Counted from the stretch's first letter, positions 1-8,029 are shown. The stretch is 16,521 bases of DNA from JAZDKP01 sp043802925 (GCA_043802925.1 JAZDKP010000289.1:1-16521), one strand, 5' to 3'. Notes: a model not told the origin generated them from the letters alone. Made by a program: numbers and translations.

Positions 1-1374
1 TATGCGGAACAGGCGGGCGGGACAAAGGCGGGGTCTGTTTCTGACCTTACCACCCTGCTCGCGCTGCTGGTCTGCCTGATTCCAACCACCATCGGCGGGC
101 TTCTTTCGGCCATCGGCATCAGCGGAATGAACCGGCTTGTAAAGCGGAACGTGCTCGCGGTCAGCGGCCGCGCAGTGGAGGCGGCGGGGGATGCCACGGT
201 CCTGCTGCTCGATAAAACCGGCACCATTACCTTTGGGAACCGGATGGCCACCGAGCTATTGCCGGCAAGAGGCGTGACCCGGGAGGAACTGGCTTCAGCG
301 GCCCAGCTGGCCTCTTTATCGGACGAGACCCCGGAAGGCCGCTCCATTGTTGTATTGGTGAAAGAGCAGTTCAATATTCGTGGCCGTGACATGCATGCCC
401 TGAATGCCCTGAGCATCCCCTTTACCGCAAAAACGCGTATGAGCGGCGTGGATGTTACGGAGAATGGAAGGGTTCGTTCGCTGCGGAAAGGGGCTGCGGA
501 GGCCGTCCGGCTGCATGTGCTTGCCCTTGGAGGTGAATACCCGGCAGAGGTGGCAAAAACCGTGGAAACGGTATCACAGCAGGGGGCAACACCGCTTGTT
601 GTTTCGGAAAACAACCGGACCCTCGGGGTGATTGTTCTGCGCGATGTGGTAAAGGGGGGGATTCGTGAACGGTTCGCGGAACTCCGGAGGATGGGGATTC
701 GCACCATCATGGTAACCGGTGACAATCCGCAGACTGCCGCTGCCATTGCAGCCGAGGCCGGTGTGGATGACTTTATGGCCGAGGCAAAACCGGAAGACAA
801 GCTGGCCCGAATCCGGCAGGAACAGGCGGCCGGCCACATGGTGGCCATGACCGGTGACGGGACCAATGATGCGCCCGCCCTGGCACAGGCGGATGTAGGA
901 GTGGCCATGAACACCGGTACGCAGGCTGCAAGAGAGGCCGGCCACATGGTGGACCTTGACAGCAACCCCACCAAGCTCATTGAAATCGTTGAAATCGGAA
1001 AACAGCTCCTCATGACCCGGGGCGCCCTCACAACCTTCAGCATCGCCAATGACATTTCAAAATATTTTGCCATTCTTCCCGCGCTTTTCGGCGGACTTTA
1101 TGCCGTGTCTGCCGGTGGAGCCGGGCCTCTGGCCGGACTGAATATCATGCATCTTCATTCCCCGGAAAGCGCGGTTCTGAGCGCCGTGATTTTTAACGCC
1201 CTTATTATTGTCGCGCTCATTCCGCTGGCACTGCGGGGCGTTCCCTGGCGGCCGCTCAAGGCGGATGTGCTGCTCCGGCGCAATGTCCTGATTTATGGCG
1301 TAGGTGGTATTTTTGTCCCGTTTCTGGGAATCAAATTGATCGACATGCTGATTCATACGCTTCGGCTGGTGTAA
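1..1374 (+). CDS. kdpB: Potassium-transporting ATPase ATP-binding subunit KdpB, 3' part (partial)
   Basis: This is the C-terminal 457 residues of KdpB, the catalytic P-type ATPase subunit of the inner-membrane KdpFABC K+ uptake complex. The frame is open from base 1, so the start and the first membrane helices lie upstream; full-length family members have about 680 residues. Seen in the sequence: a membrane segment with CLIPTTIGGLLSAIGI just inside the window; the phosphorylation motif DKTGT (Asp codon at 211-213); a KGAAEAV nucleotide-binding motif; MVTGDNPQTAAAIA; the hinge motif GDGTNDAPALAQADVGVAMN; and SNPTKLIEIVEIGKQLL followed by three C-terminal membrane segments. These are diagnostic of KdpB among P-type ATPases. 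kdpC follows after 17 bases, as in other kdp operons. No truncation or frameshift is visible inside the window. Confidence 0.97.
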   Translation, partial: YAEQAGGTKAGSVSDLTTLLALLVCLIPTTIGGLLSAIGISGMNRLVKRNVLAVSGRAVEAAGDATVLLLDKTGTITFGNRMATELLPARGVTREELASAAQLASLSDETPEGRSIVVLVKEQFNIRGRDMHALNALSIPFTAKTRMSGVDVTENGRVRSLRKGAAEAVRLHVLALGGEYPAEVAKTVETVSQQGATPLVVSENNRTLGVIVLRDVVKGGIRERFAELRRMGIRTIMVTGDNPQTAAAIAAEAGVDDFMAEAKPEDKLARIRQEQAAGHMVAMTGDGTNDAPALAQADVGVAMNTGTQAAREAGHMVDLDSNPTKLIEIVEIGKQLLMTRGALTTFSIANDISKYFAILPALFGGLYAVSAGGAGPLAGLNIMHLHSPESAVLSAVIFNALIIVALIPLALRGVPWRPLKADVLLRRNVLIYGVGGIFVPFLGIKLIDMLIHTLRLV

Positions 1375-1391
1375 TCCACGGGGTGAGTTCT

Positions 1392-1955
1392 ATGAAAACC
1401 ACAGTAAATGCCTTTAAACTTTTTGCCTTGCTGGCTCTGCTGACCGGGATCTTCTATCCCTTGCTGATGACGGGAATCGCCATGGCCTGTTTTCCCCGGC
1501 AGTCCAGGGGCAGCATTGTTAAGGTGGACAACCTTCCGGTGGGTTCAGAACTCATCGCTCAGGAATTCACCGGCACAGGAGCCATCCATTCCCGGCCCTC
1601 AGACTGCAATTATGAGACCCTGCCTTCAGGCGCAACCAATCTTGGACCCGCCAGCAGGCAACGGAATACCGCAGTACTTTCAAGAGTGGCACAGTGGCAT
1701 TCTGCTTACGGTTTAAATACCAATGTTCCTCCGGAAATGGCCACGGCATCCGCCAGCGGACTTGACCCGGATATATCCGTCATGGCTGCCCGTATTCAGT
1801 TGACCCGTGTGGCAAAGGTGCGGAACTGGGATCGTGACCAGGTGCGCAAGGCCGTGGATATTTTGCAAAAACTTTCAACCCGTTTCCCGGGCGGGCAATA
1901 CAAAGAGGGAACCGTGAACGTGCTGGTGTTGAATCTGGCCCTTCAACATATTTAG
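1392..1955 (+). CDS. kdpC: Potassium-transporting ATPase subunit KdpC
   Basis: KdpC is the single-span subunit of the Kdp K+ pump, needed for assembly and for the function of KdpB. The protein has 187 residues, normal for the family. It has one N-terminal membrane segment (about residues 8-30, LFALLALLTGIFYPLLMTGI). It also has the family blocks GSELIAQEF, a degenerate HSRPSDCNY (usually F-x-x-RPSA), SGATNLGPAS and ASGLDPDISVMAA, and RVAKVRNWD. I chose ATG 1392 because GGGGTGAG at 1379-1386 is well placed as its ribosome binding site; an in-frame GTG at 1383 would add three residues but lies inside that site. It lies between kdpB and kdpD in the usual order. An external domain facing the periplasm is expected from the family. 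Confidence 0.95.
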   Translation: MKTTVNAFKLFALLALLTGIFYPLLMTGIAMACFPRQSRGSIVKVDNLPVGSELIAQEFTGTGAIHSRPSDCNYETLPSGATNLGPASRQRNTAVLSRVAQWHSAYGLNTNVPPEMATASASGLDPDISVMAARIQLTRVAKVRNWDRDQVRKAVDILQKLSTRFPGGQYKEGTVNVLVLNLALQHI

Positions 1956-1965
1956 TTTGGCCCTT

Positions 1966-4638
1966 ATGGATGAACCCGCCATCCCCGACTTGTCTGAGTT
2001 TACAAACAAGGAACCCGCGGCGCCTGCCGAAGGACGTCTGAAAATATTCCTGGGTATGTGCGCCGGGGTTGGCAAAACCTATGCCATGCTGCAAGAGGCG
2101 CAGAAAGCGCTGCAGGAGGGCACAGACATCATCATCGGCTTGGTTGAAACCCATAACCGGAAGGAAACAGCGGCCCTGCTTGAAGGGTTGCCGGTTGTAC
2201 CCAAGCGTCCCATCAATTATCGCGGTGTTATCCTCCAGGAGATGGACCTTGATGCTCTACTTGTCCGTCGCCCTCAGTTTGCCGTGGTTGATGAGTTGGC
2301 CCATTCCAATATTCCCGGCAGCCGTCACTCCAAACGGTATCAGGATGTTCTGGAATTGCTGAAAAGCGGAATTCATGTCCTGACCACCTTGAATGTGCAG
2401 CACCTGGAAAGCCGGGCGGATATTGTCCACCAGATTACAGGCGCAATCGTACAGGAAACGGTACCCGATTCCATTCTGGACCGGGCGGATGATATTCAAA
2501 TTGTGGATATTCCTCCGGAAAGGCTGCGTGAACGGCTTGCCGAAGGAAAAGTTTACCTGGGTGAGGCTGCCGGTCTAGCTGCGGAAAATTTCTTTAAGCA
2601 TGAAAACCTGACAGCACTAAGAGAAATGGCTCTACGCGTAACCGCAGAACGGGCTGACAGTACCCTGCGCGATGTGATGCGTAACCGTGGCATTCAAGGG
2701 CCCTGGAAGGCGGCTGAACGGCTGATGGTATGTATTGGAACAAGCCCTTCCTCTGAAAAGCTTGTCCGCTGGACCCGGCGCATAGCCAGTGCGCTGGACT
2801 GCTCCTGGATTGCCGTGTATGCGGAGACGGATGGCGAGACAGGTACGGAGGAAAAACAAAGGATTGCCCGGCATCTTTCGCTGGTGCGCAGGCTGGGGGG
2901 CGAACCCCAGGTGATTCCGGGTCATGACCCGGTGAAAGGCATTTTGCGCGCAGCCCGTGAAAAAAATGTCACCCAGATTGTCATCGGGAAGAGCCATGAA
3001 CCTTTCTGGCGAAGTTTGTTGCAGGGCGGTTCACTCACCAACAAACTGATACGCCAGAGCGGTCTTATTGACATCTATGTGGTTCAACCGGATAAAACAC
3101 TGGAAAAAGAACCCCGGAAAACCCCCTCTGCCGTTAAAGGAGTGCAGCCGGCCTGGCTGCCTGCCCTGGGAATAACGGGTCTGTTAACCGCCATCTTCTT
3201 TGTATTTCAGAAACCACTCGGATACACGGCCATTGCGCCGCTCTTTCTCCTTTGGATAGTCATTTCCGGACTCAAGTACCCCCGTAGGATTGTTCTGACC
3301 GTAGCGACCCTGAGCGCTCTTCTTTGGAATTTTATTTTTATTCCGCCTTTCTTCACCCTCGCCATTTCCCAGGTCCATGACATGGTCATGTTTCTCATGT
3401 TTTTTGTTGTCGCCCTTGCCATCGGCCATCTGACCACCCGGCTCCGCAGCAGTGAACGGGCCGAAGAGAGGCGGGAAAAACGTTCCTCCGCCTTGTTCAA
3501 CCTGGTGCAGCAGGCCGGATTGGCGCCGGACCTGCCCTCGGGACTGACATCCGCCGTGGCGCTGCTCGACAATCTTCTGCGCTGCAAGACCGCCATTCTG
3601 CTCCGGCTTCATGACCGTTCCCTTGCGCAAACAGCCCACCCTGCCAGTTCATTGGCCCTTGCGGACAAAGAAAGAAACGTCGCTGAATGGGTCTTCACCC
3701 GCAGTATGCCTGCCGGACGTTTCACCGACACCCTGCCGAATTCAGATTGTCTCCATTTGCCACTAAAAGCGCGCACCGGTATCTATGGAGTGCTCTCCAT
3801 TCAAACAGTTGAACGGCAGGAACTGGAGCCCGCAGAACGGGAACTTCTGGAGACCAGTGCAGGACTCATAGCCGCTATTCTGGAAAAGGACCATATCATA
3901 CAGGCCTTTAAGCGGGCCGAAGTTGTTGAAGCCTCAGACCAGCTGCGGCGTGCGCTCCTCGACAGCGTCTCCCATGAACTTAAGACACCCCTGGCAGCCC
4001 TTCAGACAGGATTTGAAACGCTACTGTACAAATTGCCTCTGACGCTGATTCCTGAAAAAGAAGCTGCTGATGAAATCAAGATGTCCCTTAAACGTCTTCG
4101 CCGTGTAATTGAAAACCTGCTGGATATGACGCGGATTCAGGCAGGAGTGATACAGCCGAAGTTGGACTGGGCAGAGCCGGATGAAATCGTGCAGTCCGCC
4201 ATAGAACTAGCCGGTGATGCACTGCACAACCACCCTATGAATATCAATCATGAAACACCACTCCCTCTTATTAAAGTTGACCAGGCGCTCCTGGAACAAG
4301 CCCTTTCCAATCTGCTGGTTAATGCCGCGGTCTGGAGCCCGGATAACAGCCCTGTCACTGTAAATCTCTCCTATGCAAATGGGCAGTTTTCAGTATCCGT
4401 AATGGATGAAGGTCCCGGTTTGTCTCCTGAAGATATTAAAAGGGTATTTGAAAAGTTCTACCGTGGGCCGAACGCGCCGACCGGAGGCACGGGTCTGGGG
4501 CTTTCGATTGTGGAAGGGTTTGTCCGGGCGCATGACGGAAAGGTGAGTGTGGCGAACAGGGAAGGAAAAGGGGCCTGTTTCACCATGCACATTCCGGCGA
4601 AATCGCTTTCGGTTGAGGCAGAGGATGCGTTAAAATGA
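1966..4638 (+). CDS. kdpD: Osmosensitive K+ channel sensor histidine kinase KdpD
   Basis: KdpD senses K+ limitation and osmotic stress and phosphorylates KdpE. It has 890 residues, full length for the family. Domains in order: the N-terminal KdpD domain with Walker A GMCAGVGKT (about 30-38) and the DELAH segment; a Usp-like domain (about 250-370); four membrane segments between about 396 and 491; a GAF-like region; and a histidine kinase core with the phospho-acceptor His about 670 in SVSHELKTPLAAL. An N-box (NLLVNAA) and the G-boxes DEGPGLS and GGTGLGLSIVEG follow. ATG 1966 is taken as the start; TTG 1957 is an in-frame alternative adding three residues. Neither has a clear Shine-Dalgarno sequence, so translation may depend on coupling to kdpC, which ends 10 bases upstream. 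The stop overlaps the kdpE start by four bases (ATGA). Confidence 0.96.
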   Translation: MDEPAIPDLSEFTNKEPAAPAEGRLKIFLGMCAGVGKTYAMLQEAQKALQEGTDIIIGLVETHNRKETAALLEGLPVVPKRPINYRGVILQEMDLDALLVRRPQFAVVDELAHSNIPGSRHSKRYQDVLELLKSGIHVLTTLNVQHLESRADIVHQITGAIVQETVPDSILDRADDIQIVDIPPERLRERLAEGKVYLGEAAGLAAENFFKHENLTALREMALRVTAERADSTLRDVMRNRGIQGPWKAAERLMVCIGTSPSSEKLVRWTRRIASALDCSWIAVYAETDGETGTEEKQRIARHLSLVRRLGGEPQVIPGHDPVKGILRAAREKNVTQIVIGKSHEPFWRSLLQGGSLTNKLIRQSGLIDIYVVQPDKTLEKEPRKTPSAVKGVQPAWLPALGITGLLTAIFFVFQKPLGYTAIAPLFLLWIVISGLKYPRRIVLTVATLSALLWNFIFIPPFFTLAISQVHDMVMFLMFFVVALAIGHLTTRLRSSERAEERREKRSSALFNLVQQAGLAPDLPSGLTSAVALLDNLLRCKTAILLRLHDRSLAQTAHPASSLALADKERNVAEWVFTRSMPAGRFTDTLPNSDCLHLPLKARTGIYGVLSIQTVERQELEPAERELLETSAGLIAAILEKDHIIQAFKRAEVVEASDQLRRALLDSVSHELKTPLAALQTGFETLLYKLPLTLIPEKEAADEIKMSLKRLRRVIENLLDMTRIQAGVIQPKLDWAEPDEIVQSAIELAGDALHNHPMNINHETPLPLIKVDQALLEQALSNLLVNAAVWSPDNSPVTVNLSYANGQFSVSVMDEGPGLSPEDIKRVFEKFYRGPNAPTGGTGLGLSIVEGFVRAHDGKVSVANREGKGACFTMHIPAKSLSVEAEDALK

Positions 4639-5318
4639 ATCCCCGGATGAAGGTCCTTGTTGTTGATGATGAAAAACCGATCCGCCGGCTGCTCAATCTT
4701 ATCCTGTCGGAAAACGGATATGATGTTTTTGAAGCGGACAGGGGAAGCCTGGGCCTTTCCGAAGCGGCGACACGCCATCCGGATGTAATCATCCTCGATT
4801 TGGGGCTTCCGGACATTGAAGGTCATGAGGTCATCCGGAAACTCCGTGAATGGAGTGAGGTGCCGGTGCTTATTTTATCGGTCAGGGAAGCCTCTGATGA
4901 AAAGGTGAAAGCACTGGATGCCGGTGCGGATGATTATATCACAAAACCCTTCGATGCCTCCGAACTGCTGGCGCGTCTTAGGGCGTTGCATCGCCGGAAA
5001 CCTGGGTTTCATGATGCCTCGGTTCTTGTTTTGGGTGGGTTGCTCATTGATTTTGAAAAACAGATTGTCCAGGTAAACAGCCAGGAAGTGCGCCTTACAC
5101 AAACCGAATTCCTGCTGCTTGGAGTTCTTTGCAGAAATGCCGGTAAAGTGGTGACCCACAAACAGCTTCTTAATGAGGTTTGGGGACCGCATGCCGAGAA
5201 TAGAGCGGAATATCTGCGTGTTTATGTCACCCATCTCAGAAAGAAATTAGAATCATTGGCAGGCAAACCGCTTATCCGGACTGAAACGGGGATTGGATAC
5301 AGGTTTTTAGCAGAGTAA
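4635..5318 (+). CDS. kdpE: Two-component response regulator KdpE (OmpR family)
   Basis: KdpE is the DNA-binding response regulator partner of KdpD and activates the kdp structural genes in characterised bacteria. The 227-residue protein has a receiver domain with acidic pair D11-D12, phospho-acceptor D55 (VIILDLGLPD), S82 and K104 (ITKPF). An OmpR-type winged helix follows (about 130-227), with RLTQTEFLLLGVLCRNAGKVV, the segment VWGPHAENRAEYLRVYVTHLRKKL and the terminal TGIGYRFL. The start ATG overlaps the kdpD stop in ATGA. GAGGA at 4621-4625 sits nine bases before it, which favours this start over the in-frame ATG at 4647. Having kdpDE directly behind kdpBC suggests self-contained control. 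Its G+C content is lower than in the next gene. Confidence 0.96.
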   Translation: MNPRMKVLVVDDEKPIRRLLNLILSENGYDVFEADRGSLGLSEAATRHPDVIILDLGLPDIEGHEVIRKLREWSEVPVLILSVREASDEKVKALDAGADDYITKPFDASELLARLRALHRRKPGFHDASVLVLGGLLIDFEKQIVQVNSQEVRLTQTEFLLLGVLCRNAGKVVTHKQLLNEVWGPHAENRAEYLRVYVTHLRKKLESLAGKPLIRTETGIGYRFLAE

Positions 5319-5339
5319 GATTAACAGAAGGATAATCAC

Positions 5340-5729
5340 ATGGCCTTAAAATCAGTCATTCGCACGGACAAGGCCCCGGCCGCCATCGGACCCTATTCGC
5401 AAGGTATTATTTCGGACGGGCTCATCTTTCTTTCGGGCCAGATACCTCTCCGGCCCGACGGGACGCAGGAGACGGGCGACATCCGGGCCCAGGCGCGCCA
5501 GTGCCTCACGAATATGCGTGCGCTGCTCCAGTCCGCGGGCGCGGATATGGCGGACCTGCTCAAGGTCACGGTGTTCGTGACCGACCTGGGGACTTTTACC
5601 GCGGTCAACGAAGTTTACACGGAATTCTTTTCCGGTATCGTGCCTCCGGCCCGTTCCTTCATTCAGGTCGCGGCACTGCCCAAGGGTGCGGGAGTTGAAA
5701 TCGAGGGGATTGCCCGAAAGCCGGCCTAA
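5340..5729 (+). CDS. ridA: RidA family enamine/imine deaminase
   Basis: This is a RidA (YjgF/YER057c/UK114) family protein. Members hydrolyse reactive 2-aminoacrylate and related imines made by PLP enzymes, releasing ammonia and a 2-keto acid. The 129-residue length is typical of the family. Visible family blocks are AIGPYSQG (about 15-22), LSGQIPL, the central NMRALL and LLKVTVFVTD, and PPARSFIQVAALPKGAGVEIEGIA. R105 and E120 fall where the catalytic Arg and Glu of true RidA proteins lie, which supports deaminase activity rather than a divergent subgroup. AAGGA at about 5328-5332 precedes the ATG. The gene is 21 bases after kdpE with no visible terminator, but its much higher G+C suggests a separate history. 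It meets the osmC-like gene tail to tail with a four-base overlap. Confidence 0.93.
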   Translation: MALKSVIRTDKAPAAIGPYSQGIISDGLIFLSGQIPLRPDGTQETGDIRAQARQCLTNMRALLQSAGADMADLLKVTVFVTDLGTFTAVNEVYTEFFSGIVPPARSFIQVAALPKGAGVEIEGIARKPA

Positions 5730-5744
5730 TTTACGGCCGGGGCT
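5719..5744. terminator. Inverted repeat at convergent gene ends, possible bidirectional terminator
   Basis: CCGGCC at 5721-5726 and GGCCGG at 5735-5740 can form a six-pair all-GC stem with an eight-base loop TAATTTAC. The stem can be lengthened with a one-base bulge. It lies exactly where the ridA and osmC-like stop codons overlap, the expected place for a shared transcription stop. There is no T-run on either side, so it is not a classic intrinsic terminator. Function is inferred from position. Confidence 0.35.
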
Positions 5745-6154
5745 GGAAGTATCTCGTAAGAGTGATGCACGGTCGCGCTTTTTTTCAGGAGCGCACCCAC
5801 CGAACAATAGGTATTGAAGGAAAGGTCAATCGCTTTTGCGAGTTTGTCCTCGGGCACGTCGCCTTCAACAATATATTTAATCCAAATCTCCGTGTAAACT
5901 TTGGGATGGTCGGTTGCGTTTTCCCCGCGGATTTCGGTGCGGAATGATTTCGGGACAATGTGCATTTTTTTGAGGATGCCGATTACGTCCATGCCCGTGC
6001 AGCCGCCGAACGCGACCAGGGGGAGCTCGCCCGGCCGCGGTCCGCTGTTTGCACCGCCATGTTCCGTGCCCGCGTCCATTATAAGGCTGTGGCCGGAACC
6101 GGTGGTGCCCTTAAACTTCATGTCTTGAATCCATTCAACGGTCGCGTTTGACAT
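5726..6154 (-). CDS. OsmC family protein
   Basis: This is an OsmC/Ohr superfamily protein of 142 residues, close to the usual length. Members reduce organic hydroperoxides using two cysteines. Seen here are C52 in the block LVAFGGCTGMDVIGILKK and C117 in FNTYCSVGALLKKSA, which match the two redox cysteine positions. The GGCTGMDV form resembles the YhfA-like branch, whose substrate is less certain than that of OsmC or Ohr. The segment HPKVYTEIWIKYIVEGDVPEDKLAKAI is also typical of the superfamily. AAGG about eight bases before the ATG serves as ribosome binding site. The tRNA-Leu gene lies 54 bases upstream on the same strand with only a T-run between, so read-through transcription is possible. 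The 3' end overlaps ridA by four bases. Confidence 0.9.
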   Translation of the reverse strand: MSNATVEWIQDMKFKGTTGSGHSLIMDAGTEHGGANSGPRPGELPLVAFGGCTGMDVIGILKKMHIVPKSFRTEIRGENATDHPKVYTEIWIKYIVEGDVPEDKLAKAIDLSFNTYCSVGALLKKSATVHHSYEILPAPAVN

Positions 6155-6208
6155 GGATAAAACCTTTGAAAAAGATTAATGGGGTTTCGGGAGGTGAAAG
6201 AAAAAAAA

Positions 6209-6290
6209 TGCCGCAGGCCGGATTTGAACCGGCACGGGTCGCCCCGCTACCCCCTCAAGATAGTGTGTCTGCCAATTCCACCACTGCGGC
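6209..6290 (-). tRNA. tRNA-Leu (anticodon GAG)
   Basis: Read on the minus strand, the 82-base sequence folds as a class II tRNA. The acceptor stem GCCGCAG pairs with CTGCGGC, with discriminator A at 6209. A leucine-type D-arm (TGGTGGAATTGGCAGACAC) is followed by anticodon stem CTATC/GGTAG with loop TTGAGGG. A short variable arm and the T-arm GCCGGTTCAAATCCGGC complete it. The anticodon GAG (bases 6254-6256) reads CUC and CUU codons. The CCA end is not encoded: eight T follow the discriminator on the minus strand. It must therefore be added by the CCA-adding enzyme. The discriminator A and D-arm pattern agree with leucine identity. Confidence 0.96.
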
Positions 6291-6320
6291 ATTCAATGAA
6301 CAAATTAAAACAGAGGCATA

Positions 6321-6349
6321 ATTTAATAAAATGGCCGCGGCCCGTGCAA
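6321..6349 (-). promoter_or_regulatory. Candidate promoter for tRNA-Leu
   Basis: On the minus strand a -35-like TTGCAC (6344-6349) and a -10-like TTAAAT (6321-6326) are 17 bases apart, which would start transcription about 24 bases before the tRNA. The spacer holds the perfect palindrome GGCCGCGGCC (6333-6342). Both hexamers are only partial matches to consensus, so this is tentative. It is the only sizeable gap on the minus strand before the tRNA. Confidence 0.35.
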
Positions 6350-6389
6350 ATCTTTATCACAGGTTCGGACAAGTCTGCTGCCTTCTTTT

Positions 6390-7214
6390 TCATGGCCTCC
6401 CGCTTTTCCTGCCGATATAGAGCCGGCTCTGAATGTCGTCCGTGGAGGCGTTCAGGCCGAAACCCTGACGCAGACCGATAAAAAAGCCGTTGAACACATA
6501 TTCCAGCCTGACCGCAACCTCCCGGGCATCGTCAAAACGGCGGGGACCGAACGAAAGGTCCGTTTCCAGACCGGCCAGAAAACCGCCCCAGGCGTACCGG
6601 ATTCCTGCCGCGGTATAATAGACGTCAAGTTGTTCGGAATAACCGGTCGGCGAACCGAGGATGAGAAGACCGCAATTCCCGTCAACAACAAAGGGGCCGA
6701 AGGGCTGCGACAGCAGCAGATAAAGGGCAAAATCCGTATTGTCCGTGCCCGCGCCGCTTAATCCGCCGTTCAGTGGCAGTTGGTCGCGCGGGAAGTTGTT
6801 CGGCGCGTTGGGCAGCTTTGTGCCGAAGCGGAGGGAAAGAAGGGGAGCGGTCTTCAACAGGTTGACCGTGGTGTAAAGCCGCAGATCACCGGGGTCCCAC
6901 GCAAAGGCATGACCGGCTTCGCTATGATAGAGCGCCTCCCAGGCCCCGTCGATGCAAAGCGTGCCTTCGCTGCTGCGGTAGTAGAAACCGAACAGGGCGG
7001 GTTTGACCAGCGTCCTTTGCACGCCGTAGACCGGCAGGCTGGCCTCGTGAATGTATTCGGCGCCCACATAAAGGCGCCACGCTTCCGGAAGCGGGCCGGC
7101 CGGGACCAGGCGGCAGTGCAGGCTGAGAAGCTGGTGGCCCCAAGGATAATTTTCCTGCGCGGAGGCGGCGGAAAGAGACGGGACCAGGCAGAGAATGAAC
7201 AGCAGGTGTTTCAA
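6390..7214 (-). CDS. Putative secreted outer-membrane beta-barrel protein
   Basis: I do not recognise a named family. The 274-residue product begins with a clear signal peptide (KHLLFILCLVPSLSAASA, cleavage probable before QENYPWG). The rest has many short stretches of alternating polar and hydrophobic residues ending in aromatic residues (RLYVGAEYIHE, LFGFYYRS, LDVYYTAAGIRYAWGG, VRLEYVFNGFFIGLRQGFGL). This suggests antiparallel beta strands, as in outer-membrane barrels; LSLRFGTKLPNAP resembles a block in phenol-degradation-type transporters. The start is taken as TTG 7214-7212: it follows GAGAGG at a good distance, overlaps the prmA stop as TTGA, and puts the signal peptide at the N-terminus. 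No ATG or GTG lies close by in this frame. The coupling to prmA indicates one transcript, not a shared function. Confidence 0.72.
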   Translation of the reverse strand: MKHLLFILCLVPSLSAASAQENYPWGHQLLSLHCRLVPAGPLPEAWRLYVGAEYIHEASLPVYGVQRTLVKPALFGFYYRSSEGTLCIDGAWEALYHSEAGHAFAWDPGDLRLYTTVNLLKTAPLLSLRFGTKLPNAPNNFPRDQLPLNGGLSGAGTDNTDFALYLLLSQPFGPFVVDGNCGLLILGSPTGYSEQLDVYYTAAGIRYAWGGFLAGLETDLSFGPRRFDDAREVAVRLEYVFNGFFIGLRQGFGLNASTDDIQSRLYIGRKSGRP

Positions 7215-8029
7215 CGAATCCTCTCTGCAGCGAGCGCGTACCATTCGTGCTCGGAGCGTGTTTCGAGTATCCGGAAGCCTGCGGACTCGACCGCGGCATT
7301 GAAGGAGGGTGCTTCGGACGTCAGAAGGCCGGAGAGAATCAGCCGTTGCGTTGCCAGCCTGCGAAGGGAGGGTAGCATGGACAGCAGCACGGAACTGATG
7401 ATGTTGGCGATAACGACGTCGAACGTGAGCGCGGGCCGTAGCGCGTCGAACGTGCCGATGAACGGCGTGATGCCGGTGCAATGGTTCGCGTCAATGTTTT
7501 CCCGGATGTTTTCGAGCGTGACCGGATCACTGTCAAAAGCCACGATGTACGGCACACCCAGTTTTGACGCGGCGATGGCAAGGATTCCGCTTCCCGTGCC
7601 CGCGTCCAGCAGGGAAGACGCGCCCGGTGCGTGGGACTCCAGCATTTGCGCGCAGAGCCGGGTGGTCTCGTGGTGGCCTGTGCCAAAGCTCATTTTCGGG
7701 CTGATGGTGATATCAAGCGGGCGAAGGACCGGGGGGATGAGCCAGTCCGGGTAAACGGTGATGCGTTCGCTCAGCGCAACGGGTCGGATGTTCTTTTTCC
7801 ATTCCGCGTTCCAGTCGAGGTTGTCGATGCGCTCCACTCGGAGGGTGATGCCGGGCATGCCCTTGAGGAAGGCCGTGGCCGTTGGCACTGCGTCAGATGG
7901 GAAAAAGGCTTCGCACTGATGTTCCGAAAGTTCCGTGATCCCTTCGCAGCCCATTTCCATAAGGTCGCCGCTTAATTCATCAACCGGCGACACCTGGCTC
8001 TGGATGCGGACTCGAACAAATTGCTTCAT
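7211..8029 (-). CDS. prmA: Ribosomal protein L11 methyltransferase PrmA
   Basis: PrmA uses S-adenosylmethionine to methylate ribosomal protein L11. The protein has 272 residues, slightly short for the family. It has an N-terminal ferredoxin-like substrate-recognition part (about 1-95, with NLDWNAEWKKNIRPV). The methyltransferase domain shows FGTGHHETT (115-123), the SAM motif LLDAGTGSGILAIAA (from about 140), the acidic FDSDP, the catalytic-type ANI (208-210) and LSGLL (232-236). FGTGHHETT and WKKN separate PrmA from other class I methyltransferases. No good Shine-Dalgarno sequence precedes the ATG. The 3' end overlaps the start of the beta-barrel gene by four bases. It is divergent from the prenyl synthase gene across 111 bases. 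Confidence 0.95.
   Translation of the reverse strand: MKQFVRVRIQSQVSPVDELSGDLMEMGCEGITELSEHQCEAFFPSDAVPTATAFLKGMPGITLRVERIDNLDWNAEWKKNIRPVALSERITVYPDWLIPPVLRPLDITISPKMSFGTGHHETTRLCAQMLESHAPGASSLLDAGTGSGILAIAASKLGVPYIVAFDSDPVTLENIRENIDANHCTGITPFIGTFDALRPALTFDVVIANIISSVLLSMLPSLRRLATQRLILSGLLTSEAPSFNAAVESAGFRILETRSEHEWYALAAERIR

Noticed and set aside
6209..6290. tRNA-Leu as an integration site of a mobile element
   Set aside because: No integrase, direct repeat of the tRNA 3' end or foreign gene block is visible on either side.
7215..7481. N-terminal extension of the beta-barrel frame upstream of TTG 7214
   Set aside because: The extension lies in the prmA coding region in another frame, is Arg/His-rich, and would bury the signal peptide inside the protein.
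6780..7754. A 324-codon open frame on the + strand opposite prmA and the beta-barrel gene
   Set aside because: It lies antisense to two genes with clear motifs, has no recognisable domain and reads as low-complexity Arg/Gly/Ala sequence typical of shadow frames in G+C-rich DNA.
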